From: Corallium rubrum
Taxonomy: Eukaryota > Cnidaria > Anthozoa > Scleralcyonacea > Coralliidae
NCBI GenBank assembly: GCA_964035015.1
Contig: OZ036005.1
Location: 497,701-561,700, forward strand
Direction of reading: 5' to 3'
DNA: 64,000 nucleotides
Shown here: in pieces, positions 1 to 37,598 of the stretch
Numbering within the stretch: the stretch's first letter is position 1
Layout of the letters: the number at the start of each line of letters is the position of its first letter
Notes under the pieces: model-generated
The model's input: the letters and a program-made list of their open reading frames with translations, nothing else
Database searches by the model: none
What the model was told of the DNA's origin: nothing
Translations under genes and position numbers: made by a program

Positions 1-697
1 TTCCCTGTATGATAATGTATGGTTGGAGTAACCAAGAATATAATTTGTCGCCCTCCTTTGAACACTTTCCACAGTGCGAATTACTTCTATGGATTGCCCC
101 GGACCAAGCCTCGCTGGCATGTTGTCAACACTCGAAATAAATTTCATATTTCCACACATCCATGTATTATTCTATATTTATTTTATTTATTTTCATCGTT
201 TTGCAATCATAGGGCATTATAAAATAAGGTTCCCTCTACGCCCACTCTGATTGGTTGGGCTCCATGTTTATAAGAGAACATAGATCATGAATGATGTAAA
301 ATGGCGTCAGCTGGCCTGAAAGCCCGCCAAATTCTAAAACTACCTCACTTTTAATTTGTTTTTTTATTATTATTATTTTATAAAACAAATAAAAGATACC
401 GCTCCTGTGCACATGTACTCTTATAAAGGTTCGTTTGACGTCATTTGAACACGAAAGAAGTGTAAAGGCAACTTCTTTTGTGTTCAAATGACGTCAAACG
501 AACCTTTATAAGAGTACATATGCATGGAGCTTTATGTTTTATTTGTTAATTAACAATTTTCATAATCCCATGGGCATTATCGAATTATGGAGAAATCTCA
601 CCATGTCAGCAACCAATCACAGCATGTGATTTTACCAGAAGTAATTTGTGCCATTGATATAATTATAATATAATTGAGTAAAAGTGATCGTTTGTAG
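1..697. other. Non-coding DNA before the first visible PRPF6 exon
   Basis: No exon was found here, so this is probably intron of PRPF6. It holds a perfect-stem hairpin (415-517) and halves of a dispersed repeat. The stretches near 207-220 and 548-660, including a GGGCATTA motif and an ACCAATCACAG motif, recur at about 3385-3490. Confidence 0.6.
415..517. repeat. Long hairpin (47-bp arms, 9-base loop)
   Basis: Bases 415-461 are the reverse complement of 471-517 with one mismatch, and the outer 38 bp are exact. The loop is 462-470. Both arms contain the palindromic TGACGTCA (CRE-like) octamer. The imperfect complement extends further out to about 403-529. It reads as the core of a foldback element. 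Confidence 0.9.
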
Positions 698-26965
<26,268 letters not shown>

Positions 26966-27019
26966 GTGAGTGAAAATAGAAGTGGAAACTAAACTGTGCG
27001 AGTAAGTGGCCATCTATCA

Positions 27020-27262
27020 TAGATCCAGTGCACAGAATAAAGACTATACAGAAGGGCCACTCGGGTCGGAACCTTTGAAGTTTTTGTCTCCGCGCATGTC
27101 GCATTACGCATGTTGCTCAGCCAGTAAACTGCATGTTCTGGCCAATAAGCATGCCGAACTGGCTGTCCTAGCCAGTAAAGTGATATTTTTGCATAAAAAT
27201 ACGAGGACACGTTGTACCGCTAAGTGGCCCTTCTGTATAGTCTTTATTCTGTGATCCAATGT
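27020..27262. mobile_element. Foldback MITE
   Basis: GAATAAAGACTATACAGAAG (about 27036) and CTTCTGTATAGTCTTTATTC (about 27230) are exact complements, with AGTGGCC adjoining both. Confidence 0.85.
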
Positions 27263-27619
27263 TACTAAATTAAGTTTATTTATACTTCTCAAATTCATTA
27301 AAAATTCATGAAGAAAATTCAAAGGAAATGAATGTTTAATCATTATCTGTAAATCGCGCATACAGATTCATCCTAATTTACATAAACTTTTTCCTCAATT
27401 TACTTAGCTAAAATCACTCCAACTTGAAAAATAGTTTGAAAACATGGCTATTTAGATGGGTCCATTTGATAAATACGATAAATCATGAGCAGTGATTTGT
27501 ATCTGATTTGCTACGGCTCGCTTGCAGCTCGCCTTGTAAATCAGATACAGAGCGCTGCTCCTGCTTTATCTATTACTAGATAACCCTATCAGGTATATCT
27601 AAACTGTTCTCTAGAGGTC

Positions 27620-27795
27620 CAGTAAGGGCTAGTTTCCACTCAGGAAAATTATCCGCAGGATCGGAACGGACAGGGAAGTTTTCTTTGTCTTGTGAGCTCT
27701 CGGTCGGAACTAATGACTATAACACAAAAGAAACTTTCCTGTCCGGTCCTATCCTGCGGAAGATTTTCCTGAGTGGAAAATAGCCTTAAGGGCCA
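27620..27795. mobile_element. Foldback MITE
   Basis: GGGCTAGTTTCCACTCAGGAA (about 27628) pairs with TTCCTGAGTGGAAAATAGCC (about 27766). Inner arms CCGCAGGATCGGA and TCCTATCCTGCGG. Confidence 0.85.
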
Positions 27796-28672
27796 TTCCT
27801 TATTGGACTGGTGTTACTATAGGAGAAAACCAGAGTATCCGTATTCCGAAGGAAACCTGTGGTATTTGGTAGAGTCAATCGGGAAGCACTCTTCTCACAT
27901 GTGGCGAAGGTGAAATTTTAATTTGATAAATGCATCGAGCAGGAATCCGCGAGCCCATGTTAGCTATTTCAGTTGGGTTATCAGCTATGACTCTTGGACA
28001 ATGACTTGGATCAGGAGACGAACCGGCGGCAGTTGCCACAGAGATCTAAGTTGGAATATTGCGAGTTTTTGATTTTTGTTTTAATATTGACCAGAAATGC
28101 TTTGGATTATTTTTAAAGTTGGGCTCAAATAAAGAAAAGAAGTTCTCACGGCTTTCACGTAACAATCGTTTCACTTCTGCGCGCCTAATTTTAAATCTTT
28201 CTTGTAAGTGTCTGGTAGGTTAAGTTTTTAGTTTTCAGAGGATCAGTTTACGATGTGTCTCCAGGTTTCCGTTAATAAAATTGTCGGAAAACGTCGGAAG
28301 ATATTGTTATTTCCGACACTTCTCGTATTATGTTGCTTGAAGCTTTGCATGGCGATAATATTTCTTCGATAAAATTTGTACTTCTCGTATTGATTTAGAC
28401 GCAGCAAGAACACGTCAGCAAACGGTGCGAGGCGACCGAACCGCATCATGGGGAAAACTGGTGTGCGACTTCTAAAGCCGCCAAGAACTGGAGACGAAAA
28501 ACGAAAGAAATCTTGCTTTCTGTTGCAAAACATCTGAAACCTATTGATCGAGAGTAGTGAAGCGAGCACTAAGTAACTTTCACTAACATTGAATGCAGTC
28601 GAACGAGCTCTGTACAGCGGTACGACAAATGTATAAAGATTTACTTGTCATCTAAGCACAGAATATTAATAC

Positions 28673-28890
28673 AACCAGAAGTCCAACTCGAGTGAAAACT
28701 TGTCCGCATTTCTTCAATGCGCTGGCGCGATATTTTACGCCATCCGACGCAATCCTGGCAAGTTCCCCCGGTAGTTTAAACCTTCTTTTGAAGGTCCAAA
28801 CTGCCGGAGGAACTTGCCAGAATTGCGTTGGATGGCGTACATGCGCGAGGATATAAACGAGTTGGACTTCTGGTTGTATTACTATTTTGT
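28673..28890. mobile_element. Foldback MITE
   Basis: TAATACAACCAGAAGTCCAAC (about 28669) and GTTGGACTTCTGGTTGTATTA (about 28862) are complements. Internal arms GGCAAGTTCCCCCGGTAG and complement. Confidence 0.85.
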
Positions 28891-29039
28891 GATCTAAGGA
28901 TTTATAGCAATCATAATTTCCTCACATTTATTGTAAAAAATATATTTTAGGATCAGATAATTGACTATTATAAATTCTATCGAATAATATTCTCTAAAAT
29001 TTGTACATTCATTCCATTCATTCATTTCATTGCATCCAT

Positions 29040-29052
29040 CTGTGTTTTAATT

Positions 29053-29083
<31 letters not shown>

Positions 29084-29181
29084 ATTTATTTGTTTTATTT
29101 GTTTATTTAGTTAGTTATTTATTCATCTATTTATTTACTTATTTGGTTATTTATTTATTTATCTATTTATTTATTGACTTT

Positions 29182-29220
<39 letters not shown>

Positions 29221-29381
29221 GTTACTTATTTATTTATTTATCTATTATTTATTTGTTTATTTAGTTAGTTATTTATTCATCTATTTATTTACTTATTTGG
29301 TTATTTATTTATCTATCTATTTATTTATTATTTATTTATTTTTTATTTTTTTATTTATTTTTTTATTTATTTATTAATTTT

Positions 29382-29412
<31 letters not shown>

Positions 29413-29460
29413 TGTATTTATTTATTTATTCAGATTTATTTATGTATGTATGTATACTGG
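29040..29460. repeat. (TTTA)n array
   Basis: About 400 bases of TTTA units with GTTA, CTTA and TCTA variants. Confidence 0.95.
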
Positions 29461-30245
29461 GTTTATTTTTTATTTACTCATTGATTGATTGATTTATGTA
29501 TACTGGGAACGAGGCTGCTCGTTATCGTTTCCGGTACATTCGATTACTTCCGGATTCCTTTGTACCAACGTTCTGATTGGCTAATTATTTTCCCGCCTCG
29601 GGATCGACAAACTCATTCAGATTTTGGCGTTTTGCAAAGAAAAACGACAGTAGTGTCAGTTGAATGGAAATCACCACATGCAAGGAGCAAGAGAAACGAA
29701 ATGTATGAATATAATGAAGAAGAACTTTGTTGGTAATTACACTGGCAACGGCTATGAGGTATGGCACACGTTTATTTTGCTAGCAATGACCGAATTTTGA
29801 CAAATTAGAAAGAGTATTTGCGAGTTCTTGTGAGGCATTTTGAAAATGATTGTTCTAGTTCACCGTTGCGAACGAGGAGGGAATATTAAAATGTTTTATA
29901 AAGATTGACGCTGTTGTTAATATATGAGCTAGCTTTGTACCGTTTGGCATTTTTTTAAAAATTTTTTTAGCGATATAAATTTTAACTCGCTCGGCGCTAG
30001 GTCGTTTTTTTGTTACCGCTTATTCAACGAAACCAGTGCGTGAAATCTATAGAGAAGAATAAACGTGAGTAGTTATCTATCAAAACCAATATATTAAACT
30101 AATATTGCAATTATATCAAGTTTAAATATTGAACCAAAGGCATTCAACTTCGATTTTAAAATGCGTAAGTTTGAATGGGAAAGGCGCCGAGTTGTAGCCT
30201 GGAGACTAACCATTGACAACTTCATTACTTCATTGTGTACAAACA

Positions 30246-31367
30246 ATGAATCGTCAACTAAGAAAACTGTTATTGCTTGTATTTGCTGTAATTCTCTTGC
30301 TGGTCCTGTATAAAAAGGCTTCTCGTTTAGCTGTTATGCGAGAATTCTTTATTGAAAAACGATGTGGTAAGCAGAAATTTGTCGATATTCCGCAAAGGAG
30401 CGTGCAGTCGAAATGCAAGCATCTTGTTGATATCGCCACTGAAATGCTAAATGGCGAAAAAATACAACTGCCAATCGATACTAAGAACACGAGATGGCAG
30501 TTTAAGAAGACTGTAGACCTTAGCTTTTATAATCGTACTGACTTTCGTTGGAATTATCCATGGGAACAAGGAAACAGCAAAAAAACTATGGAAAAAGCAA
30601 CCCATTATAATGTATCAGCCAAGAAGATACCAGTTAGAAAATTTTTTCTAACTTTCGGAGAAAATTGCTGTGAGATATCCAAGAATCGGGCAATAACACA
30701 TGCCCTTCAGGTTGGAGGTTTTGATGTAGTGAAAGCTCATGATTTGTGCTCGGTAAAACCTGGCTTTCGACAAGCACATAAAGATATTTTATTTCAGAGA
30801 AAAGGTGCTGGATTTTGGTTGTGGAAACCTTATCTTATTCTCAGAACTCTTGTAGAGGAGATGGCGTTTGGAGATGTACTTTTCTATGAAGATGCTGGTA
30901 GTTATCTTATTAAAGATGCTGGTCCTCTGCTAAAGCTAGCCTTAGAATCACCTCAAGGCATTGTAGTATTTCAATTACAGTTATTCGAAAAGTACTATAC
31001 AAAACGAGATACATTTGTTACAATGCAAATGGATTATCCTGAAATTGACAAGTCTAGTTACCAAACATTAGGATCATTTTTGGTGCTTCGTAAGGATTGC
31101 AAAACTTTACAGTTTGTCATGGAATGGCTAGCATATTCTTCAGACTCGCGATGTGTAACGGATACACCAAACCAGATGAAGCTACAAAACTATGCTGGGT
31201 TTATTGGTCATCGACATGACCAGTCTGTGTTGTCTCTTTTGTCACGTAAGTGGGGCATTCTACAGTACAGGGATCCAAGTAACCATGGTAAGGATGACTG
31301 GGAGTTTTATGGTTATGCATCAGGACCTTACCAACAACTAATTGTACATGATCGATTCAGGTCGTAA
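30246..31367 (+). CDS. Type II membrane protein, glycosyltransferase-like (intronless)
   Basis: A single exon of 373 codons from the ATG at 30246. Residues about 8-22 (LLLLVFAVILLLVLY) form one transmembrane anchor after a short basic N terminus, the layout of Golgi type II enzymes. The luminal part has GFWLWKPYLILRTL, then FGDVLFYEDAGS, an acidic motif that could be a DxD-type nucleotide-sugar/metal site, and GHRHDQSVLSLLSRKWG near the end. I recall this WKPY / GD-x-L-x-Y-x-D-x-G / HRHDQS combination from uncharacterised glycosyltransferase-like proteins, but the family name and substrate are inference. At least two N-glycosylation sequons (NRT, NVS) fit a luminal domain. An AATAAA at 31505-31510, inside the adjacent TTAA MITE, is the nearest polyadenylation signal. 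A GTGAGT donor at about 30064 may mark a 5' non-coding exon. Lack of introns could mean retrotransposition or an ancestrally single-exon gene. Confidence 0.75.
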   Translation: MNRQLRKLLLLVFAVILLLVLYKKASRLAVMREFFIEKRCGKQKFVDIPQRSVQSKCKHLVDIATEMLNGEKIQLPIDTKNTRWQFKKTVDLSFYNRTDFRWNYPWEQGNSKKTMEKATHYNVSAKKIPVRKFFLTFGENCCEISKNRAITHALQVGGFDVVKAHDLCSVKPGFRQAHKDILFQRKGAGFWLWKPYLILRTLVEEMAFGDVLFYEDAGSYLIKDAGPLLKLALESPQGIVVFQLQLFEKYYTKRDTFVTMQMDYPEIDKSSYQTLGSFLVLRKDCKTLQFVMEWLAYSSDSRCVTDTPNQMKLQNYAGFIGHRHDQSVLSLLSRKWGILQYRDPSNHGKDDWEFYGYASGPYQQLIVHDRFRS

Positions 31368-31431
31368 CTGTTGCACAATAGGGGCAGGAGGGCAGATCCC
31401 GTTGTACACAGCACTCCCATTGACAAGAGTT

Positions 31432-31962
31432 TTAAAGTGCCACTAACCCCAAAAAATTTTTCTCGCAAATCTAAGAGCCCATTATTGATTGGATTAGGCC
31501 AGTTAATAAATTATTGGTATTGGACGTTTCATTGATCTTCTGTAGACGACCAAAGTTGCATCTGCATGTCCCATGGTGGAGTAGGAAAGGGAATGGGTAT
31601 ATTCCTGGTGTTACATCAGACAAGTCAAACAAGGAACTCCTTTGAGCTCTGTCTGGTGAATACATAGAATTTTTGGGGTTGAAAATTCATTTTCCCAACT
31701 AACTCAATGTAAAAATTCTATGCATTCAGCAGACAGAGCTCAAATGAGTTCCTTGTTTGGCTTGTCTGACGTCACACCAGGAATATACCCATTCCCTTTC
31801 CTTCTCCGCCATGGGACATGCATATGCCAATTTTTGCAACTTTGGTGGTCTACAGAAGACCAAAGAAATGTCCAATACCAATAATTTATTCACTGGACTA
31901 ATCCACTCAATAAGGGCTTTTAGATTTGTGAAAAAATTATTTTGGGGTTAGTGGCACTTTAA
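31432..31962. mobile_element. Palindromic MITE flanked by TTAA, copy 2
   Basis: 531 bp with the same AGTGCCACTAACCCC termini and TTAA borders as 2587-3115. It starts 64 bases after the stop of the glycosyltransferase-like gene and supplies its first AATAAA. It is followed at once by a fragment of the 20026-type foldback. Confidence 0.88.
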
Positions 31963-32090
31963 GTGGTTCTCTATGAAAATATTGTTGGTAATATTGTTGC
32001 ATAATCTTACTGTCGTGGTGATAGAAGTGTTCCTAAAATATTTTTGCAATTCATTTGCTATGTTTGACCAATTCATTTGATGAAAATTAT

Positions 32091-32431
32091 ATTAATGTTG
32101 ACAACATTCTCTGGTTTATAATATTTATTCGAGTTACGAGCTTTCGGCTGCCAGTCTGCAGCCTTCGACGGGTGAATTACAATGAATGGATATGACGACA
32201 TACATGACAGTTTACAATTACATACATGGACAAAGGAGGTGATATAGTGACAGTTCCGCCTATACGAATAGAACGCTAAGTTGCATCATTAATTAATTAA
32301 AGTTTCTTGACTAAAAATCGGTATTGTTCCGGCATATGCTTTGAGTTGTTGTCTGAGGCTGCAGACTGGCAGCCGAAAGCTCGTAACTCGAATAAATATT
32401 ATAAACCAGAGAACGTTGTCAACATTAATAT
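32091..32431. repeat. Foldback with Penelope-terminus-like arms
   Basis: Arms 32108-32164 and 32358-32414 are exact or near-exact complements (TTCGAGTTACGAGCTTTCGG and GCTGCCAGTCTGCAGCC). The arms continue outward to the TTAATGTTGACAA motifs. Confidence 0.88.
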
Positions 32432-32439
32432 GAATAATC

Positions 32440-33390
32440 CTGGTTTCGCATCCAACATCTTTAGAAAATTATATTATTGCTAACTTTCTGTTTGGAATTT
32501 GATTGGTTTCTAGTTTTTAAACAACCAATAAAATAAGAAAAAGGATTATTTGCCAAACACCAATCAAATTCAAAACAGGATTCAAAACAGGAAGTTATCA
32601 ACAAATCTTATCAAATGAATTGTTCAACGTGAGGAATATATTGCAACAATGTTTTACAGAATGCTTCCATTGCCATGACAATAAAGATATTAGGCCACAC
32701 CAATTTTATTTTGTGTTTTGTGGGCAGAAATCCTCTTTTTTCAGGATCAGAGGAGGGGGAAAAAATAAAAATAAAATTATAATAAAATTTCCTCCCCCAC
32801 AGAGGAAATGTGAAGTTGACCCCCTCCCCCCCTTCGGACGTCCTAGTACATTTTACTATTATCAGAAGTAGATTTACCCCCCTCCCCTCCCTGGATGGCA
32901 CAAATTTCCTCTGTGGGGGAGGTATGGATCTTTTCTGGAATAACCCATTGATGATTCTGGAATGTTCAAATTTATCACCCACCATCACGGCATATCCAAG
33001 ATATTTACATAAAGGGTGAGCTGCGGCTTGAAAGCACACGTGAGTGTCTTGCGGATCGGCCATGTTTATGCTTCTACTTTCTATATACACTATGCACATG
33101 CCCATAATTCCATATTAGAGGACTGGAGACTAAAATTTGCTGGGTTCTGGTTCATGAATATTGCTCAAAACATGATCCAAACAATATTATTAAAACCAAA
33201 AGTGCAAAACCTCAGCAATTCAGCATGTTTTGACAAGTCAGTTCAGCCATAAAAAAGTGAGCTTCGGTAAGAACAAAACCATTCATTTTTATTATTTTGG
33301 ATTCTTGACTTATTTATTCTTTTATTTTAAAAATAAAAGGATAAATTTTCAATTTTATTTTTATTCTGTTTTCCAGATTTTTAGCATCGG
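32440..33390. other. Repeat-derived DNA, no gene recognised
   Basis: Contains inverted GAGGAAATGTGAAG / CCCCCTC-rich stretches at 32740-32930 (CCTCCCCCACAGAGGAAA and TTTCCTCTGTGGGGGAGG) and an AACAGGA-bounded short foldback at 32480-32600. The open frame on the minus strand crosses these palindromic parts and shows no known domain. Confidence 0.6.
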
Positions 33391-33399
33391 CAGGCCCAT

Positions 33400-33840
33400 A
33401 AAACATAAAATGAAATTGGTGTGGCCTTATGGTACAGTTGGTACTGTAGTTGGTAATTGTGCAAAGTTTTATTTCAAAATTCTCCAAAACAAAGTTGTAT
33501 TTTACGTGCGAAGTTTGTATTTTGGAGTGCCACCATTAAAGTGGCTGAGCTTGAGAAGAATGAGTCTTATGATGTTATAGACTCAACAAAAACAAGAGAT
33601 CATAGTTGTTGTCAACAAAAGGTCATTGTTCTTATGAGTCTGTGATGTCATAAGCTTCTTCGACTCATTCTTCTCAAGCTTGGTCACTTTAATGGCAGCA
33701 TTCCACAACTTCACATGTAAAATATCACCTTTTCTTCAACGAATTTTGAAATGAAACTTTGCAAATATTTTACTAACTACCATATTCTCTTTAAGATTAT
33801 GCAAAGACATTGCCCACAATATTTTCATCAGAAAACCACT
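33400..33840. mobile_element. Foldback of the 20026 family, uninterrupted copy
   Basis: TTGAGAAGAATGAGTC (about 33550) pairs with GACTCATTCTTCTCAA (about 33661). AAGTTTTATTTCAAAATT (about 33464) pairs with AATTTTGAAATGAAACTTT (about 33742). Confidence 0.85.
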
Positions 33841-34199
33841 CAAAATCCCAGTCACATGTTCTCTGTATTCAAATCTCTAAAAATCAGTTCCCAGTGCTAT
33901 TAAAAATAGACAAATCCCAATTCTCAATTTTCCCTTCTGGATTCTCCAATAACATATATTTATCAAATTTTTTATTAATTAATTTATGATCATAATTTAT
34001 TTTTTCCTGTGACAGACCAATTATATAATATAATACTTTAATATATACTGTAGATGCGAGTGTTTTATTAGAAAATATGCAGTTAGAAAATATATTTTCC
34101 ATATCCTAGCTCACTAGTGAAGATATTGATGATGTCATTAAGAATTTTACCTCTTTTTGCATTGAATCTAATAATATAATAAAAAGAAAATTACATGCT

Positions 34200-34325
34200 C
34201 ACGTCGCTGGCTTGAAGATATGAATTTTATCTTCTCGTGGTAAAAACAATATTTTACTCATTTGCTACGCTCATTTGTAAAATATTGTTTTAAATATTGT
34301 TTAAGATAAAATCCATATCTTCGCA
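34200..34325. repeat. Short foldback
   Basis: GAAGATATGAATTTTATCTT and the following AACAATATTTTAC pair with GTAAAATATTGTTT and AAGATAAAATCCATATCTTC. Confidence 0.8.
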
Positions 34326-35276
34326 CCTATTGTAGCTTATTTCATGGGTTTACAAAATATCGTAAACAGTGATGGATCCAGCTTGATCTGGTAGGGAGGG
34401 GTGCAGGTGCTGAGCAAGCGAAGGCCTGCGGCATGCATGACTGAGGCAGGGTGGAGCACCGCCCTAGGCTGATGTGGTATTTCAAAAAAGATTGAGTACC
34501 GATACCAAAAAAAATACCAATAATATTGAATACAGCTCTATATCAATATTTTTAAACGCGTTTTAGATTACAGTCATTACATGGTTTGTGAGGTAAAAGT
34601 AAACCGTAAACTTGTAAATAGTACAAGACGTTATAACTAACAGTTGCACAATCCTGTGCATTCATGCGACCTAAGATTTGAAGTGTTGCCTCCCTTGTTT
34701 TCCATGGCCTTCTTGCACAATTGACATATGAGATCATCATTGGTATCTGTGTTGCCTTTCTTAAAATAATTCGAAATGGGACTTTGTGCATTAGGCATTC
34801 AGGGTTGTGGGGTTATGACAACATCAATGGCCACCATTGATTTTTTGAACAACCGAGGTCTGGGATAGGGTATGGAAAATCATCTTTTTAGGTTTGGGAT
34901 AGGGTCAGGATTTTGCGGTCATCCAAAAATTGCCAGAGTAACTCCTGGGACTCAGACTCGTTGTCTAATTGTCCCTATGAGTGGATACGATAGGCGATGA
35001 TGATGGTGCAGAATCGCTCATAGGAACAAAGACAAGTTGTCTAATTGTTTTACTTAAAATTTACCAACAAAAGTTAATTAAATTCTCAAACATACATGGC
35101 TCGATTAACCCATTCAAAAATAACTGCTGGGGCCTTTTAGTATTTTACTCAGACTGGCTAACGCCAGACGATTTTACTCGACGAGAGAAGAAGTCTAGAA
35201 GCTCGATTACAACAAGAAACATTCAAAATAGTCAAGCATTTCACTCCATTGGCCGTCCATAACTTGAAGGAAAACA

Positions 35277-36112
35277 ATGTCACAGCCACAATTGCAATTA
35301 CAGTTACAATCACAATTATTCAATTAGAAAAATACAATTGCAATGTCACAGTCACAATTGCAATTACAGTTACAATCACAATTATTCATTAAAAAAATAC
35401 ACTTATAATTACCATGTCACAATTGCAATTACAGTAACAATTATTCAATTAGAAAAATACACTTATAATTGCAATTTCACAATTACAGTACAGTTACAAT
35501 TACAATTGGTTGTATCAGAACTTATGGTAACTTACATTTAATTGTAACCACAATTCTTTGCGTGCGCTAAATATTGTATCTTGCAGAAATATTAGAAGTT
35601 TCTCAAAAATATTACATTTGGTAAAAATAAAGCTCTTGTTATAATGTCAATTCGTGTTAAGATCCTAAATGTTTATATCTGTTGTACAAGCTAATTCATG
35701 TTCACGAAGCATTGTAAACTTGAGTTAGAACACATCTTTCTAATCACAATTACAGTTACAATTACATTAATTAGTATACATGCTACAAGAAAACGATCTT
35801 TACTTTCAGACAAATAGTTACAAACTAGAAACACGTTGTACACGACAAATGTTCGCGAAGTTATGATTGTAAAATAATGCAGTGTAGAGGCTATATACTA
35901 AAGATTTTCAACAGAGATGATATATATTGAAAAACCTAAAAAAGGTCCACACAAGATAGTCTTTCGCACCAGTATTCTATTTTAAGATTACACGTACGAC
36001 AAAAAGGAACTGACGAAATAATCCTCAAACCAAATCACATTAAGATTTTTAAAGTGCTAGGCTGACTCGTCACGAAACTCTTTCCTCGGTCGCAAAAGGA
36101 GATTTGAATTAC
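35277..36112. repeat. Left part of segmental duplication, copy 1
   Basis: Begins with a minisatellite (about 35277-35520; unit about 72 bp containing TCACAATTGCAATTACAGTT) and continues through unique-looking sequence matching 53811-54893. It ends at the BEL insertion site. Confidence 0.85.
36108..36112. other. 5-bp target-site duplication of the BEL element, left
   Basis: ATTAC immediately before the 5' LTR, matched by ATTAC at 43318-43322 after the 3' LTR. Confidence 0.93.
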
Positions 36113-36486
36113 TGTTGTGATACTTGATATAAGATAACTATATGGGCTAGACCCAGACCCCCGGGGGTATAAAGGTCGCAGCGGCGGGTTTGGGCGGCCA
36201 TATTTGAACATTTCGTCGTCTGGAGTAAATTGGAGAACTAATCGGAGTATTATCGGAGCTATTTGGAGGACGATATAAGGCCAAAGATGTAAGTCGTTGT
36301 AACGTTGTATACTCGTCTTTATATGTCAAATGTCAGTCGGCGTAGTATGTTTATCGTGCATATTTTTGTAATTTGGTTTTTAGTTTTCACCGAATGCTGT
36401 AGTTCAGATTTTATTAAACCCTTTGATATTGTATGAACTGTACGTTGTCGGTTGGCACTTCGCTCCTCATCCGTGGGGACGCGACA
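36113..36486 (+). mobile_element. 5' LTR of BEL/Pao element
   Basis: 374 bp, TGTTGTGATACTTG ... GACGCGACA. Compared with the 3' LTR I find three substitutions. It contains a TATAAA box at 36168-36173 and an ATTAAA at about 36413 that could serve for polyadenylation. Confidence 0.95.
36168..36173 (+). promoter_or_regulatory. TATA box in the 5' LTR
   Basis: TATAAA after a GGGGG run, 55 bases into the LTR. Conserved in the 3' LTR at 42999-43004. Confidence 0.7.
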
Positions 36487-36615
36487 GTGAAAAATCTTGT
36501 GTCGTTCGTATCAAACTTATCGTGGAGTATTTGACTTTGTTCGCTTGGAGTTCAACATAGTGTAAGTATAAAACATTTCATTGTCGTGGAACACCACGAA
36601 TGAAGAGAAATAATT

Positions 36616-37587
36616 ATGTCAAACGTTTCTGGATCAACCGACGATAGTGGTCCGACTCCAAACGTGTCAGAATTCGGGGACAAACGCTCGCGAATCCCAA
36701 GTCGTAAAGGCTTCCAGAGTTTGTTGATAAAGAAGACATTAGTCTTTAATAAAGAGACAAAGGCACTACAAAAGGCCATCGACTCAGTCGTTCACACGGC
36801 AACGGGAGAACCGTCAACTTTAAAATCAGTAATAGCCTCGTTGGAAGTAAGTAAATACAGCTTCGAAAGAATCCTCAGAGACCTGGAAGATATATTTGCA
36901 CAAGACAGATGGGGAGAGGCTAAAGAAGTAAAATCTACCGTCAGCCAAACTAGCCAAAAATTCCTTCAGACCGTCAACGCTGTATTACTCGAAGCGGCTG
37001 GGAAACTCAAGGAGGCAGTTAAGGACGACGAGCTTTCCTTGAAGGAATCAAGACGTGGGATATTCTCTAGTAGATCTGGATCGTCATGCACATCTTCAAC
37101 CAACGCAAGAAGAAAAGCATTGGCAGAAGCAGCCGCGGCAAAGAAGCAGGCGGAATATGATTTATTAATGGCGGAGAGAGAAAACGCGAGGAAGCTGACA
37201 GAGGCTGACGAGGAGCGTAGAAGAGCAGCTGCACGAGCACAACACGATCACGACATGGCAGTTTTAGCAGCAAAGAAGCTTACGGCAGTAGCAAAGGCCA
37301 AGCTGGACTCGATTGAACAATCCATCCTGGGAGAAGAAGAGGGATCCTTTTCTTTCAAATCACGCGAGAAAGTCGATGTCACGTCAGAGAGACGCACAGA
37401 GGCGTGGCTCCAAAACCAGAGGCAGAACGTGACTGAGGTATCTAAGCAAGCTGTTAATCGACGGAGCGGGGTTCGATTCTCCGTCGAAAGGTCACAGAAT
37501 GCGATCGAGACACCCCAGAAACCAGATCCCAGCAACGTACAGAGTCGACTTCACGGCAGGAGATCGCGCAGCAGCCTGGTGGAATAG
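36616..37587 (+). CDS. BEL/Pao ORF1, gag-proximal coiled-coil protein
   Basis: 323 codons from an ATG to TAG. Residues about 20-150 are predicted helical. About 165-245 is a strongly charged Ala/Arg/Glu coiled coil (RRKALAEAAAAKKQAEYDLL; ERENARKLTEADEERRRAA), and the end is basic (GRRSRSSLVE). It resembles the N-terminal coiled-coil part of BEL Gag rather than a separate enzyme. The frame of ORF2 is already open from 37458, 130 bases before this stop and one base back. Its start codon lies 11 bases after the stop. ORF2 may therefore be made by a -1 shift or by reinitiation, or a single-base change may have split one polyprotein. No canonical slippery heptamer was seen in the overlap. Confidence 0.85.
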   Translation: MSNVSGSTDDSGPTPNVSEFGDKRSRIPSRKGFQSLLIKKTLVFNKETKALQKAIDSVVHTATGEPSTLKSVIASLEVSKYSFERILRDLEDIFAQDRWGEAKEVKSTVSQTSQKFLQTVNAVLLEAAGKLKEAVKDDELSLKESRRGIFSSRSGSSCTSSTNARRKALAEAAAAKKQAEYDLLMAERENARKLTEADEERRRAAARAQHDHDMAVLAAKKLTAVAKAKLDSIEQSILGEEEGSFSFKSREKVDVTSERRTEAWLQNQRQNVTEVSKQAVNRRSGVRFSVERSQNAIETPQKPDPSNVQSRLHGRRSRSSLVE

Positions 37588-37598
37588 TACAGCAATAT

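Larger units (their letters stand above)
26966..30200. other. Repeat-filled region after PRPF6 exon 26
   Basis: I see no exon here. It holds a foldback at 27020-27262 (AATAAAGACTATACAGAAGGG arms), a MITE at about 27620-27795 (TTTCCACTCAGGAAAA arms), a palindrome at about 28673-28890 (ACCAGAAGTCCAACTCG arms) and an ATTT-type array at 29040-29460. The expected last PRPF6 exon was searched for by eye and not found. Confidence 0.75.

Noticed and set aside
28243..28569. 108-codon minus-strand frame
   Set aside because: No domain recognised, surrounded by MITEs, probably chance.
29690..29736. EEELCW-like peptide as a candidate for the last PRPF6 exon
   Set aside because: It only superficially resembles the GELW block. 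It has no fitting upstream context, lacks an acceptor in phase and stops immediately.
32611..33105. 164-codon minus-strand frame
   Set aside because: It crosses inverted GAGG-rich repeat arms and shows no known domain or splice signals.
37458..37587. Programmed -1 frameshift site in the BEL element
   Set aside because: The reading frames overlap in the right sense, but I found no canonical slippery heptamer, so the mechanism is left open.
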